From an uncultured Chthoniobacterales bacterium (GTDB lineage Bacteria; Verrucomicrobiota; Verrucomicrobiae; Chthoniobacterales; UBA10450), in contig CATPCN010000309.1 in the NCBI GenBank assembly GCA_955652855.1, positions 1 through 10,031 on the forward strand: 10,031 nt of DNA, read 5' to 3'. Made by a program: the position numbers and the translations under genes. Shown in pieces: positions 6,845 to 10,031 of this stretch. Within the stretch, counting starts at the first letter, position 1. Every line of letters starts with the position of its first letter. The notes beneath the pieces were generated by a model. The model saw only the letters and a program-made list of their open reading frames with translations. It was not told where the DNA came from and made no database searches.

Positions 6845-7433
6845 CGTGGCCATCCACACCGTTCAAGCTGGCGAGGATATCGAACAAAACTTTCGACGGC
6901 GGCTGCGTCGCGTCAACCACCGTGATCATTTCTTTTCCGTAATGGCCGAGCACCGGCTTCGATTCGCTTTCATAAGTGTCGAGACGTCGTTGAATGACCG
7001 ACTCGTTCGCGTCATCGAGGCGATTGTCTTTGAGCGCGCGCTTTTTCAATCGATGAAACAGGGTCTCGCGATTTGGACAGGAAAGATGGAAAACTTTTTT
7101 CACATCGATCATCTCCTCCATGATGTTGGCCTGGCCGACATTTCGCGGAATGCCATCGAGCACGAGCGTATCGATGTCCGGCTTGAATTTGTGCGCGTCG
7201 ACTGCGGCGTCGATGGCTGCCTTCCAGAGCTCGACAGTAATATCGTCGGGCACCAGCCGGCCATTGCTCGAGTATTCCAAAAATGCCTGGCCCACTTTCG
7301 TGCGCGTGTCGATGGAGCGGAAGACGTCGCCGCAGGGACAATGAAAAAAGCGCGGAATTGTTCCCAACGTTTTTCCTTGCGTGCCTTTGCCGCTGCCGGG
7401 CGCCCCGAAGAGGATGAAGGTTTTGTATTTCAT
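6825..7433 (-). CDS. adk: Adenylate kinase-family nucleoside monophosphate kinase
   Basis: This 202-residue protein interconverts NMP and NDP at the cost of ATP, most probably AMP. The P-loop is GAPGSGKGTQ near residue 10. The NMP-binding region shows the H-x-x-x-GD-x-x-R pattern as HCPCGDVFR, and the DGIPRN motif replaces the usual DGFPR. The LID is short (RALKDNRLDDANESVIQRRLDTY) and lacks the four-Cys zinc LID of long adenylate kinases. Cys at the two positions flanking Pro in HCPCGD, where Ser/Thr is usual, is unusual. The C-terminus ends DGHDEPAAV and overlaps the next gene. It follows rpmA by 71 bases, with a possible own promoter in that gap. Substrate specificity (AMP versus UMP/CMP) cannot be settled from sequence; adjacent pyrH covers UMP. 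Confidence 0.88.
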   Translation of the reverse strand: MKYKTFILFGAPGSGKGTQGKTLGTIPRFFHCPCGDVFRSIDTRTKVGQAFLEYSSNGRLVPDDITVELWKAAIDAAVDAHKFKPDIDTLVLDGIPRNVGQANIMEEMIDVKKVFHLSCPNRETLFHRLKKRALKDNRLDDANESVIQRRLDTYESESKPVLGHYGKEMITVVDATQPPSKVLFDILASLNGVDGHDEPAAV

Positions 7434-7444
7434 GGGCGGAATCG

Positions 7445-7474
7445 TTTATATCGCAAAGAGCGCCGCTCTCACAA
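7445..7474 (-). promoter_or_regulatory. Candidate promoter for adk and the genes after it
   Basis: On the minus strand, TTGTGA (plus-strand 7469-7474) and TATAAA (7445-7450) are separated by 18 bases in the rpmA-adk gap. The predicted start would lie only about 5 bases before the adk ATG, giving a nearly leaderless message. The -10 is good and the -35 matches four of six. Read-through from rplU-rpmA is equally possible. Confidence 0.33.
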
Positions 7475-7504
7475 CCTTAGAGATGGCTTCGGAAACCGTG
7501 CCGC

Positions 7505-7762
7505 TTATTTTCTAGCGGTGACTGGATCGACATTGACCCGTCGGCCTGAGCGATCGAAGCGCACGTTGCCGTCAACCAGCGCGAAGATCGTGTAATCGCG
7601 CCCGAGCCCGACATTTTTGCCGGGAAGAAATTTCGTGCCGCGCTGGCGAATGATGATGTTGCCGGCAACGACAAGCTCGCTGCCAAATTTTTTCACGCCC
7701 AGCCGTTTACTGACGCTATCGCGTCCGTTCTTGACGCTACCTTGTCCTTTTTTATGAGCCAT
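7505..7762 (-). CDS. rpmA: 50S ribosomal protein L27
   Basis: This 85-residue protein has the standard L27 length and sequence. The N-terminus ([16 protein letters not shown]) reaches the peptidyl-transferase centre. It is followed by [27 protein letters not shown] and the [14 protein letters not shown] segment. The start Met directly precedes AHKKG, so there is no Firmicute-style cleaved N-terminal extension. The ATG at 7762 is three bases from the rplU stop; rplU-rpmA is one of the most conserved bacterial gene pairs. No obg/cgtA gene follows, unlike in many bacteria, where adk stands instead. Confidence 0.97.
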   Translation of the reverse strand: MAHKKGQGSVKNGRDSVSKRLGVKKFGSELVVAGNIIIRQRGTKFLPGKNVGLGRDYTIFALVDGNVRFDRSGRRVNVDPVTARK

Positions 7763-7765
7763 GGC

Positions 7766-8098
7766 TTAAGAGGCTTTCTTCGATTTCAAACTGATGCTTT
7801 TAATCTTCACGCGCGTCAGCTTTCGCCGATGCCCGACCGTGCGATGGTAACCTTTGCGCCGCCTGAACTTAAACGCGATGACTTTTTTGTCTTTGCGTTG
7901 CTCGACGACTTCGCCCGTCACCTTCGCGCCAGAAATCAGCGGATCACCGTGCGTTAGCTTACCGCCGTCGGCGTACATTAAAACATCGCCGAACGTGGCT
8001 GTCTTTCCCGCTTCCACGTCGAGAAGATCGACATCAATCGTGTCGCCCTCCGCGACGCGATATTGCCGGCCACCGGTTTTGATGATTGCGTAAGTCAT
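7766..8098 (-). CDS. rplU: 50S ribosomal protein L21
   Basis: This 110-residue protein binds 23S rRNA in the large subunit. The L21 signature begins MTYAIIKTGGRQYRVAEGD, continues with GDVLMYADGG and VIAFKFRRRKGYHR, and ends in a basic tail with TVGHRRKLTRVKI typical of the family. The Lys-rich C-terminus (SLKSKKAS) extends slightly beyond the E. coli length. It starts at ATG 8098, 77 bases after the rsmI stop. That gap may hold its promoter, but no convincing -35/-10 pair is visible. A near-copy of the 12-mer (11 of 12 bases) lies at 8023-8034 on the coding strand, read as D-V-D-L. Confidence 0.97.
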   Translation of the reverse strand: MTYAIIKTGGRQYRVAEGDTIDVDLLDVEAGKTATFGDVLMYADGGKLTHGDPLISGAKVTGEVVEQRKDKKVIAFKFRRRKGYHRTVGHRRKLTRVKIKSISLKSKKAS

Positions 8099-8175
8099 AC
8101 GAAGCGAATTTTTCTGGGGAAAAGCCGCGCAAATTCACACACATCGACTCCTTCCGCAAGTCCAAAGCGGCAGGC

Positions 8176-8841
8176 TTATCCGCTTTCAGAGATGATCAAC
8201 ACGATTTCGCCTTTCGGCGGATGCGTGACGTAGTGCGCGAGTAGTTCGCTGGCGTTGCCCCGGCGAAACTCTTCAAACTTCTTTGTCAGCTCACGCGCGA
8301 CGCAGAGTTGTCGATCCGGCATTATCTCGATGCAAGCCGTCAGCGTTTTCGCGAGTCGATAAGGCGATTCGAAAAAGATTGTCGTGTCTTCGCGTTCCGC
8401 AGCGGCGCGCAATTCGCGTTCCCGTTGTCCGCTTTTCATCGGCAAAAATCCGCGGAAGCAAAATTTTTCCATCGAGAATCCGGAGCCAGCCAGTCCGGTC
8501 AGGATTGATGAGGGGCCTGGAATAATTGTGAATGGCAATTCGCGCTTGATGCATTCGCGAATGAGTCGGGCGCCGGGATCGGAAAGTCCTGGCATCCCCG
8601 CGTCCGTCATCAGCGCGACGCTTTCGCCCGCGGCGATCCGCTCGACAAGCTGCGCGGTGCGCATCGCTTCGTTGTGCTCGTGATAACTGACAAGCGGCTT
8701 TTTGATTTCGAAATGCTTCAGCAGCATTCCGGAGTGGCGCGTGTCTTCGGCCGCGACAAGATCGACATGTTTTAGAACTTCGAGCGCGCGGAGTGTGATG
8801 TCGCCAAGATTTCCGATCGGCGTCGCGACGACGTAGAGCAT
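8176..8841 (-). CDS. rsmI: 16S rRNA (cytidine-1402-2'-O)-methyltransferase
   Basis: This 221-residue SAM-dependent enzyme of the tetrapyrrole-methylase fold adds the 2'-O-methyl group to C1402 in the decoding centre. Motifs in order are LYVVATPIGNLGDITLRALE at the N-terminus, AAEDTRHSGMLLKHF, MTDAGMPGLSDPGARLI, IPGPSSILTGLAGSG, FRGFLP and ESPYRLAKTL. All are diagnostic of RsmI (formerly YraL). It ends shortly after GEIVLIISESG, so it lacks the extra C-terminal helical domain of the ~286-residue E. coli protein. The ATG at 8841 diverges from the lipoprotein gene at 8964. It heads the leftward translation cluster but is 77 bases from rplU, so it may be a separate transcript. One exact 12-mer copy lies near its 5' end. 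Confidence 0.95.
   Translation of the reverse strand: MLYVVATPIGNLGDITLRALEVLKHVDLVAAEDTRHSGMLLKHFEIKKPLVSYHEHNEAMRTAQLVERIAAGESVALMTDAGMPGLSDPGARLIRECIKRELPFTIIPGPSSILTGLAGSGFSMEKFCFRGFLPMKSGQRERELRAAAEREDTTIFFESPYRLAKTLTACIEIMPDRQLCVARELTKKFEEFRRGNASELLAHYVTHPPKGEIVLIISESG
8757..8768 (-). repeat. 12-mer ATGTCGATCTTG, copy 5 (inside rsmI, sense)
   Basis: This is an exact copy on the coding strand of rsmI, read with the codons H-V-D-L-V. That is a third codon phase relative to the two copies in fmt. It is preceded by AAAAC, as is copy 4. Confidence 0.75.
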
Positions 8842-8954
8842 GCTGGATCATCGGATCAGAATCCGTTTTGCGCTATTCGATTGCGTGTCAGACGAAAAAG
8901 ACGCGTTTCGCACAGAGCCACGGTGCCGGTGTGAAACGAATTAACTCAATGAAC

Positions 8955-8960
8955 AGGAGA
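8955..8960 (+). promoter_or_regulatory. Ribosome binding site AGGAGA deciding the lipoprotein start
   Basis: AGGAGA ends three bases before the ATG at 8964 and is the clearest Shine-Dalgarno in the window. It favours 8964 over the ATG at 8949 and over the longer frame start at 8868. Confidence 0.65.
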
Positions 8961-8963
8961 CTT

Positions 8964-9332
8964 ATGAAACTAAGCATTTATCTATTAGCCCCGGCATTGT
9001 GTGCGTTAGCTGGTTGCGCGGACGAAGCGCCGCCGGTGACGACGAGTACCACGGTCACACGCGAGGTCACGACAACGGGCCCGACAACGCAGATGGTCGC
9101 GCCGAATATGGTCGTGACACAGGCTCCGCCGGCGGTCCGGGTGGAAACACAGACGGTTTCGCCGGGGCCAACCTATGTATGGACACGCGGTCACTGGCGC
9201 TGGACCGGGAACAATTACGTCTGGGTGTCCGGTGCATGGGTTGCTCGTCCGAGAACCGCGGCTGTCTGGGCGGAAGGCCACTGGGCGCAGCGTGGGAACG
9301 GTTACGTCTGGATCGCAGGCCACTGGCAATAG
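8964..9332 (+). CDS. Lipoprotein with WxxGxW-type repeats
   Basis: The 122-residue precursor begins MKLSIYLLAPALCALAGC, a signal peptide ending in a lipobox (L-A-G-C, lipidated Cys at residue 18). A low-complexity Thr/Val/Pro-rich linker follows (about 20-65). The C-terminal ~50 residues carry four aromatic repeat blocks: YVWTRGHW, YVWVSGAW, AVWAEGHW and YVWIAGHW. This matches the WxxGxW/YxWxxGxW repeat proteins common in Gram-negative soil bacteria, which are anchored in the outer membrane or periplasm and whose function is unknown. The Trp/His pattern suggests surface or glycan contact, but that is inference. The strong Shine-Dalgarno sets the start at 8964. It diverges from rsmI (122-base gap) and is followed by a hairpin at 9405. 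Confidence 0.87.
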   Translation: MKLSIYLLAPALCALAGCADEAPPVTTSTTVTREVTTTGPTTQMVAPNMVVTQAPPAVRVETQTVSPGPTYVWTRGHWRWTGNNYVWVSGAWVARPRTAAVWAEGHWAQRGNGYVWIAGHWQ

Positions 9333-9397
9333 ATCGACAAGACTATTTTTGTTGCTGGAGAAACAGCAACAGCGCATTTAATTAGTTTAAACGCGCG

Positions 9398-9691
9398 ATG
9401 AAACCGGTGTGTGAACACGGCCCCAAGGCAAAGCGGGGCTTTTCACACACCGAATGTTTCTTTCAATCCGGAGAGTGGCACAGCCGCTGGTCATCGGGCG
9501 ACGAAGACGGCGGCCCCGGCTTCCGCAATTTTCACAATCTAAGTCGCGAATACTTCACCGAATCGGCGCGTGAACGCGCGACGGAAATGGCGGTTTTTGT
9601 TTTGATGATTCTCGCTTCGGCGTGGCCCGTCATCTACATGGTGGTGACGGTGGTGACGCTGCTGTGGAAGGGGCGCGCCGGCCTTTCGTGA
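9398..9691 (+). CDS. Small single-pass membrane protein, function unknown
   Basis: This 97-residue frame begins MKPVCEHGPKAKRGFSHTEC. It continues with a polar, acidic and Gly-rich stretch (SSGDEDGGPGFRNF) and ends in one strong membrane helix (AVFVLMILASAWPVIYMVV, about residues 66-85) with a short basic tail. It would place the two-Cys N-terminal part on one side of the membrane. I recognise no family. Support is the well-formed membrane helix and the coding-like GC at third positions. Against it are the lack of a Shine-Dalgarno and a strong hairpin covering codons 3-18. No other start codon exists between the hairpin and the Met before the membrane helix. It converges with the P5C dehydrogenase gene. 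Confidence 0.55.
   Translation: MKPVCEHGPKAKRGFSHTECFFQSGEWHSRWSSGDEDGGPGFRNFHNLSREYFTESARERATEMAVFVLMILASAWPVIYMVVTVVTLLWKGRAGLS
9405..9452 (+). terminator. Nested hairpin after the lipoprotein gene (terminator or 5' control element)
   Basis: The outer stem is a perfect 11-base inverted repeat, CGGTGTGTGAA (9405-9415) with TTCACACACCG (9442-9452). Inside it is a second stem, GGCCCC (9419-9424) with GGGGCT (9435-9440, one G-T wobble), around a 10-base loop and followed by TTT. The inner stem plus T-run resembles an intrinsic terminator for the lipoprotein transcript. The whole structure also covers the first codons of the small membrane protein, so it could control that gene's translation or be a palindromic repeat. 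Confidence 0.45.
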
Positions 9692-9736
9692 CGCGGACAC
9701 GCACGATCGCCAGCGAGAATGTCGATCTTGTCCGCG
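9692..9736. terminator. Inverted repeat between convergent genes, possible two-way terminator
   Basis: CGCGGACA (9692-9699) and TGTCCGCG (9729-9736) are perfect 8-base complements around a 29-base loop. They fill almost the whole gap between the small membrane protein stop (9691) and the P5C dehydrogenase stop (9738). There is no T-run, so intrinsic termination is uncertain. The right arm overlaps the last two bases of 12-mer copy 6. Confidence 0.3.
9719..9730 (+). repeat. 12-mer ATGTCGATCTTG, copy 6 (intergenic)
   Basis: This is an exact copy in the 46-base gap between two convergent genes, lying in the loop and right arm of the 9692-9736 inverted repeat. Like copy 2, it follows directly behind the stop codon of a leftward gene. 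Confidence 0.75.
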
Positions 9737-9737
9737 C

Positions 9738-10031
9738 CTAACGCCGCGGCGACAAAAATTCTTCGCGATACTGCGGCGTTTCTTCCGGCGCGAAGCCGTG
9801 GCGCATGATGTTTTCGGTGACGACGCGCGGCAGCAAAAATTGGAGGAGATAATCTTCGCCGCCGGCTTTCGTTCCGCCGCCGCTCATTTTGAATCCGCCG
9901 AACGGATGACGGCCGACGACCGCGCCGGTGCAGGAGCGATTGATGTAAACGTTTCCCGCGACAAGCTCCGCTTTGACGCGCTCGATGTTCGCGGGGCTGC
10001 GTGAGAAGAACCCACCGGTTAACGCGTAATC
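9738..10031 (-). CDS. 1-pyrroline-5-carboxylate dehydrogenase, C-terminal part (truncated by window edge)
   Basis: The 97 visible C-terminal residues begin DYALTGGFFSRSPANIERVK. They continue with GNVYINR, then CTGAVVGRHPFGGFKMSG, then GTKAGGEDYLLQFLLPR. The NVYINR...GRHPFGGFKMSG...KAGG pattern is typical of aldehyde dehydrogenases that oxidise glutamate-gamma-semialdehyde (P5C) to glutamate with NAD+ in proline breakdown (PruA/RocA type). The catalytic Cys and the cofactor domain lie outside the window, upstream on the minus strand. A proline dehydrogenase domain or gene could lie beyond the edge. The TAG stop is at 9738-9740, after a FAPEETPQYREEFLSPRR tail. Another aldehyde dehydrogenase subfamily is possible but less likely. 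Confidence 0.85.
   Translation of the reverse strand, partial: DYALTGGFFSRSPANIERVKAELVAGNVYINRSCTGAVVGRHPFGGFKMSGGGTKAGGEDYLLQFLLPRVVTENIMRHGFAPEETPQYREEFLSPRR

Noticed and set aside
6816..7595. 259-codon open frame antisense to adk and rpmA
   Set aside because: It mirrors two well-identified genes and has no start signal or domain of its own.
8099..8175. Ribosomal-protein leader or L21 autoregulatory structure before rplU
   Set aside because: Only a short CCGC/GCGG stem is visible. It matches no leader I know, and no good promoter pair is present.

Overview
The window is a stretch of bacterial chromosome with no phage, plasmid or transposase genes. It looks like a soil Verrucomicrobium, most likely of the Chthoniobacterales (Chthoniobacter/Udaeobacter-like). 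This rests on the archaeal/eukaryotic-type ProRS, an adenylate kinase with an unusual H-C-P-C-G-D segment, weak Shine-Dalgarno sequences, many small secreted or membrane proteins of unknown function, and moderately high GC with many GCGCGA-type words. The taxonomic call is inference from protein resemblance and was not tested by a search.

Layout, left to right. Bases 1-164 (-) are the 5' end of rplM (L13). Diverging from it is a secreted CAP-domain gene (318-979, +) split by a one-base frameshift near 503. A small secreted His-rich helical protein (1011-1352, -) converges on it. Next is a rightward group: proS (1448-2977), a short glutaredoxin (3025-3276), and a membrane protein of unknown function (3276-4091) that shares one base with the glutaredoxin gene. 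A REP-like inverted repeat (4111-4195) lies in the convergent gap that follows. From 8841 down to 4275 there is a leftward cluster for translation and nucleotide metabolism: rsmI, rplU, rpmA, adk, a small two-CxxC protein, fmt, pyrH and frr. It brings together ribosomal proteins, 16S rRNA methylation, initiator-tRNA formylation, ribosome recycling and NMP/UMP kinases. Diverging from rsmI are a WxxGxW-repeat lipoprotein (8964-9332, +) and a small membrane protein (9398-9691, +). The right edge holds the 3' end of a P5C dehydrogenase gene (9738-10031, -).

The most unusual signal belongs to no gene. The non-palindromic 12-mer ATGTCGATCTTG occurs six times exactly, three per strand. Three copies are in gene-free gaps and three are inside genes, where they are read in three different codon phases. 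That pattern points to selection on the DNA word itself, as for DNA-uptake, Chi-like or other chromosome-maintenance motifs.

No gene-free stretch exceeds 300 bases. The longest gaps are 165-317 (a candidate rplM promoter and one 12-mer copy) and 4092-4274 (the REP-like repeat and one 12-mer copy). No tRNA, rRNA or CRISPR array was seen.
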